Shown: positions 45,847 to 55,070 of the stretch, piece by piece
How positions within the stretch are numbered: the stretch's first letter is position 1
Layout: the number at the start of each line of letters is the position of its first letter
Assembly (NCBI RefSeq): GCF_002557795.1
Contig: NZ_CP023777.1
Coordinates: 124,001 to 188,000, forward strand
Direction of reading: 5' to 3'
Source of the DNA: Chitinophaga caeni
GTDB lineage: Bacteria > Bacteroidota > Bacteroidia > Chitinophagales > Chitinophagaceae
Length of the DNA stretch: 64,000 bases
Notes under the pieces: generated by a model
What the model saw: only the letters and a program-made list of their open reading frames with translations
The model's database searches: none
What the model was told of the DNA's origin: nothing
Translations under genes and position numbers: made by a program

Positions 45847-48800
45847 TTAGAAGGTTATCGTAATGTTTGCTCCGAAGTAACGAGACGGAGGTGTTTGTCC
45901 TAAAGTAGTAATACCAACCGCATTGCCATCAGTAAAGCTATACTCAGGATCAGTATAGATATTTGAATCAGGAACCCACAAGAACAGGTTACGACCTTGA
46001 GCGCTAATACTAGCATTTTTAATAACCCTAGTTTTACCTAAGAATTTTGCAGGCAAGTTATATGTGATCGTTAATTCTCTCATTTTCCAGAAATCCCCGC
46101 TATATACGTAGTTACTAGCAATCGCCATATTATATGGACCATCGCCATCAGCCCAGAAACCTGTACCGCCATCACGCACCATAACATCCGTATTCTCTAC
46201 GTAAGTTTTAGAATCTTCATCCCAATAAGAAGAATTAGGAATTACGAAACGTTCACGATCATATTGGGTAGTCCTGATAGAAGACCCGGAGAAGTCGTAT
46301 GTAGAGGCGCCATTATTGTAAATAACGTATCCGCCCCTGTGTTCAAATAGTGTCCAAAGTCTCCAGTTTTTATAACGGAATTCCAAATTAACACCAGCCC
46401 TGTTTTTGGGGTTTGTATTACCTAATAGTACTACGCCATCTGCGCGGCTTGGATAACCAGTATTCCTATCTACAATAATGCGGCCTTGATCATCCCTTAC
46501 ATAATCGGTACCCATAATTACCGGGAAGTACATACCGGGTATAGCATATACTTGGGCAGTACCACCAGTTGTCATTTGCAATCTCGGCACATCGCTTGAA
46601 ATACTGATGACCTCGTTTTCATTATGTGTATAGTTACCACCTATTGTTAACGTAACATCTTTTGTTCGGATCGCCGTAACACTCAAGGCAACTTCAACCC
46701 CTGCATTGGATACCTCACCAGTATTTCTCAAGAAAGATGAGAACCCGGTTGCTGTTGATACCCCGGTTGGAACCGTTTGATCTTTAGTTCTCGTAGAATA
46801 ATACGTAGCGCTCAGATCAATTCGGTTATCCCACATGCTTGCATCAAATCCTACCTCCCAACCATAGGTCATTTCCGGCTTGAGGTTCCTATCAACAATC
46901 CTGTTATCAGTAGTATAACCTGGACCACTAGGATAGGGAAAACCTCTTGAAGGACTGTAGGTTGAAGCCAATGCATATGGATCAATAGAAGCTTGACCGA
47001 TTTGTGACCATCCTCCTCGTATCTTGAGCATGTTCAAGAACTTGTTATCTTTTAAAGCATCAATAGCTTCTGTTGCAATGAAGGAAGCGTTAATAGAAGG
47101 ATAGAAGAATGACCAGTTATTTGTTGGCAATACGCTACGCCAGTCATTACGACCAGTCATTTCCAAGAATAGGAAGTTTTTATATCCTACTTTCAAGTTA
47201 CCCCAAAGACCAATTTGACGCTCTGTATAATCACCTTCAGAACCACTAACTTCACCAAGGCGGGCGCTAATATGATACAAGTCTTTAATAATGTTACCAC
47301 TAGAACCTACGCCAACATTCTTGGCAGTATTATTTCTAGCGAAGTGGCCTAAGATCAGGTTAAAATCGAAGTCCTTTACAGTATGGTTAAACTGTAATTG
47401 AAAATCAGAAGTGAGCTGCGTTGTATATCCGGTACCATCAGATACGGAACCGGGGATACTTGCTTTAGAACCTGTCAAATAGTAATCATCTTCAAAGATG
47501 AACCTACCGGTATAACTTTTACTGCTATAGTTCCTAGTGGCAAGACCAACCCTATAAACAGCAGTCATCCATTTTAATGGATTCCATTTCAATTCAGCAT
47601 TCCCTACGAGATAATCGTTCCTGGTTTTAGAGCGGTTATTATCTATTGTAAAATACGGGTTTGCGTAATAATCATTATAGTAACCTTGCGGGTTAGCAAA
47701 AGGATCGTTTCTCCAATCCTGGTATTTAGTTAAAGGAATTTGAGCGGGCGTATTCAACAATTGATCGTAAATGGAAGAAGTGGCTGAAGTGATGTCATAC
47801 CTATTTTGAGTATAATAGACACTGTAGCCAACTTTTACATTTTCCAATACATTCCTTGTACCATTTGCCCTTAAACCGAACCTATTGTATTCATCTTTCG
47901 GTGTAGTACCATTTACTTTAACATATTGTACAGCAAAATATGTACTTCCCTTTTCATCGCCGGAAGATAAAGACAAATCGGATTGGCTATTTAAGCCTGT
48001 TTCCCAGAATGTTTTCTTATCATCCGTAGGTGAATATTTTACAGTTTGGATCGTGCCATCCCTTAATGGGCGACCTATTTGCACCATCGAGCCATCAAAG
48101 CGCGGACCGTATTGTTGGTTTTCATATGGTGTATATACTTGGTTATTCCCGGTAGAACCTGAACCGAACTCGTTTTGCAGTTTAGGATAGAAACTAACCT
48201 TTTCAGCAGTTAAAGTCTGGGCAAACTTGATGATGTTCTGTCCATTTTTCCCTTTTTTAGTCGTGATGATCACCGCACCATTGGACGCATCCGAACCGTA
48301 AATCGCGGCCGCATTCGAACCGTTTAATACGTTGATATCCTCGATATCATCGGGGTTCAAATTACCCAAGATATCACTAGGAACAATTACATTGTCTAAA
48401 ACCACCAAGGCATTATTGTTCCCTAACAAGGAACGGTTACCACGGAGCGTCAACTTAACAGTTGGATTAACACCACCGCTAATAGCTGTTACCTGTAGAC
48501 CGGCTACTTTACCGGCCAAGCTGGATGCAACGTTTACCGGTCTAGCCTGGATTAGCTGTTCACTACCCACGATCGTGGAGTTATAGCCAATTTCCCGCTT
48601 CCTGGCGGCAACACCTCCAGCTCCGATTACTACTTCATCCAGTGTTTTAGTAGAAGATTCTAATGTAATGTCCAGTTCTCCCGTAGCAGGGACGGAGACT
48701 TCTTTTTGCAGATAACCTACAGCCCGTATGATCAGGATGTCTCCTACTTTCGCTCTTAAGTTGTAAACACCTAGTTGATCAGCTGTGGTACCACGGGTTG

Positions 48801-48939
48801 TACCTTTGATTTGCACGGTTCCAAATGATACGGGTATACCATCTGAACCTACGATTTTACCCGAAACCTGGCGTTCTTGAGCATAGGCCAGGCTAATACT
48901 CACCATGAGCATGGTGAAAAAGAGTAATGCCTTTTTCAT
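45847..48939 (-). CDS. SusC/RagA-family TonB-linked outer membrane transporter
   Basis: About 1030 aa from the ATG at 48939 (signal peptide ending LAYAQ; the frame opens ten codons earlier). After the signal comes a CarboxypepD_reg-like domain (VSGKIVGSDGIPVSFGTVQIKG), then the plug (IEDINVLNGSNAAAIYGSDASNGAVIITTKKG) and a 22-strand barrel ending ANITITF. No STN domain, so control by a FecR-type regulator is unlikely. It imports an unknown ligand using TonB energy. No enzyme gene is linked; SusD_2-type pairs often import peptides or other non-sugar ligands. Confidence 0.93.
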   Translation of the reverse strand: MKKALLFFTMLMVSISLAYAQERQVSGKIVGSDGIPVSFGTVQIKGTTRGTTADQLGVYNLRAKVGDILIIRAVGYLQKEVSVPATGELDITLESSTKTLDEVVIGAGGVAARKREIGYNSTIVGSEQLIQARPVNVASSLAGKVAGLQVTAISGGVNPTVKLTLRGNRSLLGNNNALVVLDNVIVPSDILGNLNPDDIEDINVLNGSNAAAIYGSDASNGAVIITTKKGKNGQNIIKFAQTLTAEKVSFYPKLQNEFGSGSTGNNQVYTPYENQQYGPRFDGSMVQIGRPLRDGTIQTVKYSPTDDKKTFWETGLNSQSDLSLSSGDEKGSTYFAVQYVKVNGTTPKDEYNRFGLRANGTRNVLENVKVGYSVYYTQNRYDITSATSSIYDQLLNTPAQIPLTKYQDWRNDPFANPQGYYNDYYANPYFTIDNNRSKTRNDYLVGNAELKWNPLKWMTAVYRVGLATRNYSSKSYTGRFIFEDDYYLTGSKASIPGSVSDGTGYTTQLTSDFQLQFNHTVKDFDFNLILGHFARNNTAKNVGVGSSGNIIKDLYHISARLGEVSGSEGDYTERQIGLWGNLKVGYKNFLFLEMTGRNDWRSVLPTNNWSFFYPSINASFIATEAIDALKDNKFLNMLKIRGGWSQIGQASIDPYALASTYSPSRGFPYPSGPGYTTDNRIVDRNLKPEMTYGWEVGFDASMWDNRIDLSATYYSTRTKDQTVPTGVSTATGFSSFLRNTGEVSNAGVEVALSVTAIRTKDVTLTIGGNYTHNENEVISISSDVPRLQMTTGGTAQVYAIPGMYFPVIMGTDYVRDDQGRIIVDRNTGYPSRADGVVLLGNTNPKNRAGVNLEFRYKNWRLWTLFEHRGGYVIYNNGASTYDFSGSSIRTTQYDRERFVIPNSSYWDEDSKTYVENTDVMVRDGGTGFWADGDGPYNMAIASNYVYSGDFWKMRELTITYNLPAKFLGKTRVIKNASISAQGRNLFLWVPDSNIYTDPEYSFTDGNAVGITTLGQTPPSRYFGANITITF

Positions 48940-49637
48940 GTTGTGATTTAGATTTTGGTTGACAGGCACAAGTTAATGAAAAATTATTGTCACGTAAAAA
49001 TTAAAGTTAAAAACGTGTTAAAAATATCACACGATAAGCATATTTACTATCTCAAGTTATCTTGATAAGATATTATAAATCAAATACTTATAGGAAGGCT
49101 AAAATTTAAAAAAAATAACATAAAAAAACCGGCAACAAATGCCGGTTTACCTTGATGATTGTTGAGTGTCAATCAAAATCTAAATCACCAAATTAATTAT
49201 AATAAATTGACTATTAATTCTTTATAAAAAAATCTAAAATAAATACATTAACAAATTTAATAATATATTTTATATAAACATTATTTTAATATATGAACTA
49301 TCGGAAGTTGCTATTGGATAATAAGGATTTTCTGTCAAAAACAAGAATTCCATCAATACAATACATAGGCATAAATAAAATCATTTATTACCCCATCATT
49401 CTATAGTATAATGATACTCATCCAATAAATGCAATATAATTAGACCAGCTTTTCAATCTTGTATGGTATGCGAGGCTCTTTTAACAACGTGGCGCCAATC
49501 TCGAAATCATAATATACTATATAAAGGTAAACATCTTTTCTTATAATCATAAAATAATTGATATACCAATATAATAAGTTTAAATATCAACAAATACTTG
49601 CTACTACAACTATACACCGTCAAACAGTAAACAATTG
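48940..49637. other. AT-rich intergenic region, about 700 bp
   Basis: Strongly AT-rich, with no protein-like frame. It contains the upstream region of the first SusC gene and a minus-strand terminator (49122-49148). Stretch 49150-49637 shows nothing else I can name. Confidence 0.5.
49122..49148 (-). terminator. Minus-strand terminator-like hairpin upstream of SusC
   Basis: AAACCGGCA/TGCCGGTTT with a 5-base loop is followed on the minus strand by seven T. It is 490 bp past the stop of the helix-hairpin-helix gene and 190 bp before the SusC start, so it ends either a long 3' UTR, a small RNA, or an attenuated SusC leader. Confidence 0.75.
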
Positions 49638-51662
49638 TTACAACACCCACTTTAGTTGCCATTGAACTGTCCATCGATTCCGCCCCGGAACAAGGTCCCA
49701 CCCACTACCGCTGCCTTCCCCATCTGTCATCTTACCCTGCTGCAATGCACACCATACTTGCACTTTCTTATTTATCTTGTATGAGCCGGACAAGTAATGC
49801 TGCACACCCCGCCCGTTGAACTGCTGCAAACTGTTATTAAAAATACTGCTACCCTGCGTCAAGTAAAGGTTTGACCCTCCTTCTGTCGTTTCATAACAAG
49901 TAAACCGGTATTGTACTTGCAGTTTACCCTGCTTATACCTGAGTTCTCCATATCCCAGCCAAGATTCCTGCTTCGTTCCATTCGCTGCAATTAAATTAAC
50001 TACCTCCATCCGCTGCTTCATTATAAATGCCGGGCTCCATGCCCATGAAGATTCTATCCTTACTTGCCCTTGCTTAAACCTAGAAATTTCTTTCAAATGC
50101 GCTGCCGATGTTACATCTTGCATAAAACTTCTTTCCTTGTACCGACACCTCAACATAAAGGCCTTTGAAGGTTGATATAGAAATACAATCATGTGATCCG
50201 TGCCCACGGCGCCCGGTATGCTCAACCGGTACTTAAGCCATGGAAATTTATATAGGTCCATATATGCTGATATCTTCACGCGTTTATTAAATTGATATTG
50301 AAGACCCATGTAAAAGCCCGTTTCATTACTCACGGTAGATTGTGCTCCAAATGCCCGCGCATGCGGTGCCGTGTACGATGGCGTATAACTTCTAAACAGT
50401 ATCGCCGCTTGTAATTTCGCATGGAAACTCAACATACATGTATTGATAAAAGCAGATGCACCTGGCCGCATATATACATATTCCCCGTATGCAAATAAAT
50501 TCCGAAAGTTCCATTGATAGGATATACCTAAATGCTGCGATCGTGCCGATGTATCCTTAAAATATTGATATAAAGCGTTCCCTGCTTTAAATGGTGTCGC
50601 TGATCGCTCCAATAAATAATTGGCTTGCACGAACAAGCTTCTCTTATGATAACTCAAAGATGCACCTGCCGTTATTTGGCGCAATTTTTTTTCACGTTCG
50701 AGTTCTAAGATTGTTCTATGGTAGCCCGTTTTTTGTATGCTAGAACGCCACCCTGCACTACTATCCTGCTCCATGATCGCATCAAGTTTCCTGCGCGAAA
50801 AGAAAGTAGTTAAGCTATAGCCCCGTTTTCCTAAAGTCATGGCGGCTCCACGGTAAAAGTAGAATTCACCGGGAGAGGTGTACGGTTTCAGAACTGCCGA
50901 TGATTTTTTTATGGAAAGCAGATCATTACCTTTACCGGCTGGCATCCCCTGCCATTGCATCAAGCCTTGTCCCAAGCATACGAGGTAATCCCCGATAATT
51001 AGTTGCTTCAGTACACCCTTTTTTCCGATCATCAAATGAAAACTGCTAAAATCCGGTTTCCCGGAACGGATGAATTGTTCTCCTGCATCTTTTTCAACTA
51101 GCAGGTTCAAACTCGCATAGCCGCCCAATTGATAACGAAATCTAAGCATGCTCTTAAATGGATCCCCCCTGTAATGCGGTGAGATACTATCTTCCGCGAT
51201 AAATCCCCTGGCTTTAGGAAACGTCCTACCCAAGCGTAATGTGATGTTCGCGTTTCCCTTTGTAAATAATTCCTTCCAACTATAATACGCCTCGAAATCA
51301 TCCCCAACTTTTACATATGGCAACAACCGTTGTATCGTAAATAAATCAAAGTGAGGAATTGCTTGCAGCTCGTAAATGCTTGTAAGATCTCCCAACTGTT
51401 CCTTGTATAAAAAGAATTGCTCTAACTGGAGCGGATCCAATATTTCGAGCGCTGCTAAATCCCCTTCCGAACAGCGGTTCAAAGCAAGCTTTCGCTGTAG
51501 CCAATATAAGCGGTCCTGTACATCTTCTTCTTGCTCCAGTAACTCGCTTTGTTCCTGGTAACGGTCTTCCCATGCCCCGTATAAATCGGTTTCCCTTTCT
51601 TCCTGTGCCATTAGTTGATTCCAAGTAGCTAGTAAGAGCAGTAAAATTATAACTTTTGCCAT
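49638..51662 (-). CDS. Helix-hairpin-helix protein with outer-membrane beta-barrel
   Basis: 674 aa. Signal peptide 1-19 (LLLLATWNQLMAQ). Residues about 55-120 hold tandem helix-hairpin-helix-like motifs (LALNRCSEGDLAALEIL, LYELQAIPHFDLFTIQRLLPYV), related to the ComEA family. The remainder is long, Tyr/Gly-rich, with alternating beta strands ending in WQLKWVL, as in outer-membrane barrels. ComEA-like HHH parts bind DNA in competence systems, but here no DNA-uptake genes are nearby. The start overlaps the preceding gene by 16 bp, so the two are coupled and probably interact. Confidence 0.72.
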   Translation of the reverse strand: MAKVIILLLLLATWNQLMAQEERETDLYGAWEDRYQEQSELLEQEEDVQDRLYWLQRKLALNRCSEGDLAALEILDPLQLEQFFLYKEQLGDLTSIYELQAIPHFDLFTIQRLLPYVKVGDDFEAYYSWKELFTKGNANITLRLGRTFPKARGFIAEDSISPHYRGDPFKSMLRFRYQLGGYASLNLLVEKDAGEQFIRSGKPDFSSFHLMIGKKGVLKQLIIGDYLVCLGQGLMQWQGMPAGKGNDLLSIKKSSAVLKPYTSPGEFYFYRGAAMTLGKRGYSLTTFFSRRKLDAIMEQDSSAGWRSSIQKTGYHRTILELEREKKLRQITAGASLSYHKRSLFVQANYLLERSATPFKAGNALYQYFKDTSARSQHLGISYQWNFRNLFAYGEYVYMRPGASAFINTCMLSFHAKLQAAILFRSYTPSYTAPHARAFGAQSTVSNETGFYMGLQYQFNKRVKISAYMDLYKFPWLKYRLSIPGAVGTDHMIVFLYQPSKAFMLRCRYKERSFMQDVTSAAHLKEISRFKQGQVRIESSWAWSPAFIMKQRMEVVNLIAANGTKQESWLGYGELRYKQGKLQVQYRFTCYETTEGGSNLYLTQGSSIFNNSLQQFNGRGVQHYLSGSYKINKKVQVWCALQQGKMTDGEGSGSGWDLVPGRNRWTVQWQLKWVL

Positions 51663-52459
51663 GCGATGCTACTGTTTGGATAAAGTCCTAAATTGGGGTG
51701 ATAGTATACCATCAAACCAAGGGATACAGATGATATCCTGATGCTGGAACCCAAGAAGAAATTGAATGGCCTAGTGTTAATTCCGGTGAACAGGATTTTT
51801 TGTAACGCTGCTTGGTAACTGCACCGGAACCGGCAACTTACCATCTCCTGGCCAACCTTTGTTAGCATCAATTCCAGCAGTGCCACTTTCTCCAATTCGT
51901 ACCCGATACCCAAAGTATATACAAATGGCGTACGCATACCGCTATATTTTAACGGCTTATCCTTAACCGGCACCTGTCCGCTGATGCCTATACTCAGTAA
52001 TGATGTAGGGTGCATCAGTATAGCTAATTCCGGCATCACGAAGCGATCCTTACCGTAGCCCGCAGTTTTCAACTGGAAATAATGAAATTGAATGCCCAGT
52101 TCAAATTCCCCGCTTAACAATCTGCCGTAGGATATGCTGTAGTTCGATTGCTGCCAGGGCACTTTACCTTGTAAACTCGCAGCTATTCCAAACCCGGATT
52201 TTTTTCCCGGGATAAGCAGGTAGCTGCTGAATGCCGATAATTCATTTAACATGTAAGCATAATGGTACCAGGCGCCGAAGGTCAACTTCATTTGCCGGGA
52301 CAAACATGCCGGGTTGTCTTGGAAGGAACTGGCTTGTTGAAAATGCTGGCTGAACGAGCCGAAATTATGTATGTTGGAAAATTCTTTCCAAACATAAACC
52401 TGCCCTTGCAGGTATACGTTCGCATGTAATAATGCGAGGGTTAATACAATGGTTTTCAT
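51647..52459 (-). CDS. PorV/PorQ-like outer-membrane beta-barrel protein
   Basis: About 270 aa from the ATG at 52459. The signal peptide ends near VYLQGQ. The mature part reads like a small FadL/PorV-type barrel (LTFGAWYHYAYMLNELSAFSSYL, FGIAASLQGKVPWQQSNYSISYG in pieces, LSIGISGQVPVKDKP). It overlaps the helix-hairpin-helix gene by 16 bp and is 78-99 bp after the metallophosphoesterase gene. PorV-type proteins assist type IX secretion or surface assembly; that is only an analogy here. Confidence 0.6.
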   Translation of the reverse strand: MKTIVLTLALLHANVYLQGQVYVWKEFSNIHNFGSFSQHFQQASSFQDNPACLSRQMKLTFGAWYHYAYMLNELSAFSSYLLIPGKKSGFGIAASLQGKVPWQQSNYSISYGRLLSGEFELGIQFHYFQLKTAGYGKDRFVMPELAILMHPTSLLSIGISGQVPVKDKPLKYSGMRTPFVYTLGIGYELEKVALLELMLTKVGQEMVSCRFRCSYQAALQKILFTGINTRPFNFFLGSSIRISSVSLGLMVYYHPNLGLYPNSSIAWQKL

Positions 52460-52557
52460 CTGGTTGGTTATTTCAAACAATGGATATTCAAGATAGTAAT
52501 TTCCGGGGATTTTTAAACCGGGGGCATCTTATTTTTTTTCGATCCCCCGGTAAATAA

Positions 52558-55008
52558 TTATAAATTTTCATTCAATCCTATCGCGGAAATATTCCCTGAA
52601 AAATCAGCGACAAATAATATACCGTCTACAATAGTCATATCGGCATATATGGGTGCCCCGAGATCCAAGGTATCTATAACTTTTCCACTGTCTTTATCCA
52701 GTGCGTATAATTTACCGTCACAGGCCGCAACAAATAAATACTTCCCTGCAACTAGCGGTGTACTTTCAATCGTTGGAGCGGGTGGCCTTGAATACGGCGC
52801 CGAATAGCTGATAGCTTCCCCGGGCATAAAAGTGTACCTCTTCTCCTTTGTAGATAATTGATACATCATCAACCCATCGGCAGCGGTCGGGATCCATAGC
52901 TGGTCGCCCGATATTGCCGTTGCCGTCATCGTTTTCAAGTCTCCTTTTACCGGTATGCTGTCAATCGTTTTACCATCAAGATCCAGCACATGTAACATGT
53001 TGATTCCTTGCACGAATAAACGATCTTTGTAAGTTGTAGGAGTTCCGCTCCTGAACCGGATCCCGCCATCTTTCCGGCTCCATTGCAGCTTCCCGTTTTT
53101 TAAGGAATGGGCATACAACCGGTTCCAGTTGGATGATGTTATGACCATATCTTTAAATAAGGTCATCGCGCTGGGTGTGGCTTCACCGCCATTCCATACT
53201 TTGTTAGTCCATACAGGAGCTCCATTTTTAATATTCAAGGCTTGCAAATAGTTACCGGAACCGGTAATATATTCATCATTATAAACTAAGCCGGCGCCAT
53301 TATAAGGTGGTAAACTTTTCATACCGCCATCATGCTTCCATACTAATTTTCCTGATTTAGCATCTAAAGCATAGCTAATCCCGTCTACGTCAGTGCCTAA
53401 AATTTTGCCCCCTGCATATGCCAAGGAATTCTTGATAGAATTTCCAGTTTTAAATTCCCATATTACACTACCATCCAAAGCGTTTAAACATACCATCTTG
53501 CAAGTACGCCTGTTTTCATCATCGATAGTAGACAGGTACAATTTGCCGTTAATAATCAACGGTGATGATTTCCAGATATTAGCGCCAGTATTCTGCGTCC
53601 ACAATAATTTAAACGCTGTAAACCTTGGGTCCTTAATGGCCGGGAGGCGGCTATTGTTCTCTAAAGCTGTTTCCCAGTTATTTTGGATGTTCAGTTTGGG
53701 TCGCGGCATTAGTTCGAAAGTATCCCGGCTGAAGATCCATTTACCGCTTAACATATTCGCTTCTACTGTTCCTTGATATGTCCCTGTCCCATTCTGTAAT
53801 TGCTTCCGAGGGATCTCTCCTACCCAAGACCAATCGCCCGATTGTTTCAACGGGATGACAGCGATCAGCCGCTCCCGCATATCGTACAGTCGGAATGTAG
53901 CTCTATCTACCAGGTCGTCGGTTTCATAAATATTTGCATTTATTTGGAGATTGCCATTTGGGCTACTGTAGGACTTCTTAGCGGGACTGACTACTGTAAT
54001 TTTATTATCCACATAACTATATCTTCTTTTAACATCCAGGTTTCCTTGTTCATCGATATCAAAAACATCAAAATTTGAAATAGAATTGTCAATTCCACCA
54101 TCGGCAGCCGGGGCAGAACAAACGCTTACTATTCCATTCTTTCCATGTTCGTGGCTGTAATTATAATGCCAATGACCATATATCCAGGCTTTCAACCGGT
54201 GTTCATTAAGGTTCAGAACATCACCATTAGAATTTTTAACGGTAAACAAGGAATCAAAACTCCATAAATCATGATTAAATATAACAACGTGTTTTCCATC
54301 TGTCACGTACTTAAGATCATTTTGTAACCAATCATATATATCATCTACCGTGTAAGATGGCTTATAGTCGCCGTAACGCATCGGCGTCACTATAAAATGG
54401 GTGTTTCCATATTCGAAAGAATAATAAACAGGCCCGAATAATGATTCATATAAAGCTTCCCCGTACGCACCTTTTACCAGGTCATGATTGCCGACACAAT
54501 AATAAACAGGTACACCCATTGTCCTTGTATTCACCTGCCGGGCATGGAATTGCATCCCTTTCTCATAGCATATATCCCCGGTATGGACGATAAAATCAAC
54601 CGATGCAAGTTTGGCAAAATCACGGGTTTCATTGATCCAATTACCATATAGATAGGTCTCTGTATCGGTTAAACGTAAGAATTTAGCACCTTTACGATGA
54701 TTCCTTCCCTGTTTATCTTTTCGTAATGCAAAATTATATGATGTACGATTACTATCGATCCTGATATAGAAACTATCCGTGCAATGATATCCATCGGCAG
54801 GAGTTATAAATACGAACCGTTGTTTAGGATGTCCCGGTAAGCTGAAAAAGCCTTTAGCATCTGTTAACACAATATTTTTACCATCCGAAACCCGGAAATT
54901 TTTAATCCCGGTATTACTAGAAGCATCATATACGCTTCCTGTCAAAGCTTGTCCCCAACTATTTAGAATTAATAGGCAGCATAATATTGATAAGCTAATT
55001 GTCTTCAT
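52558..55008 (-). CDS. Secreted metallophosphoesterase fused to a PQQ-type beta-propeller
   Basis: 816 aa. Signal peptide 1-19, then a small carboxypeptidase-regulatory-like domain (about 21-97). The calcineurin-like phosphoesterase follows (about 108-330): TDTE (D115, E117 where DxH or DxQ is usual), TGDICYEKG (144-145), GNHD (173-176), FNHD (244-247) and GHWHYN (278-281). From about 460 a propeller of PQQ-like repeats reaches the end (LNALDGSVIWEFKTG, LDAKSGKLVWKHDGG, LNIKNGAPVWTNKVW). It follows the second SusD gene by 62 bp, so it probably cleaves a phosphate ester whose product that SusC/SusD pair imports. Confidence 0.85.
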   Translation of the reverse strand: MKTISLSILCCLLILNSWGQALTGSVYDASSNTGIKNFRVSDGKNIVLTDAKGFFSLPGHPKQRFVFITPADGYHCTDSFYIRIDSNRTSYNFALRKDKQGRNHRKGAKFLRLTDTETYLYGNWINETRDFAKLASVDFIVHTGDICYEKGMQFHARQVNTRTMGVPVYYCVGNHDLVKGAYGEALYESLFGPVYYSFEYGNTHFIVTPMRYGDYKPSYTVDDIYDWLQNDLKYVTDGKHVVIFNHDLWSFDSLFTVKNSNGDVLNLNEHRLKAWIYGHWHYNYSHEHGKNGIVSVCSAPAADGGIDNSISNFDVFDIDEQGNLDVKRRYSYVDNKITVVSPAKKSYSSPNGNLQINANIYETDDLVDRATFRLYDMRERLIAVIPLKQSGDWSWVGEIPRKQLQNGTGTYQGTVEANMLSGKWIFSRDTFELMPRPKLNIQNNWETALENNSRLPAIKDPRFTAFKLLWTQNTGANIWKSSPLIINGKLYLSTIDDENRRTCKMVCLNALDGSVIWEFKTGNSIKNSLAYAGGKILGTDVDGISYALDAKSGKLVWKHDGGMKSLPPYNGAGLVYNDEYITGSGNYLQALNIKNGAPVWTNKVWNGGEATPSAMTLFKDMVITSSNWNRLYAHSLKNGKLQWSRKDGGIRFRSGTPTTYKDRLFVQGINMLHVLDLDGKTIDSIPVKGDLKTMTATAISGDQLWIPTAADGLMMYQLSTKEKRYTFMPGEAISYSAPYSRPPAPTIESTPLVAGKYLFVAACDGKLYALDKDSGKVIDTLDLGAPIYADMTIVDGILFVADFSGNISAIGLNENL

Positions 55009-55070
55009 GATTAAATTGAAAGGGGAGTAGTTTTGTCAACCACTCCCCAGTTTAAAAATTTATAGAATAA

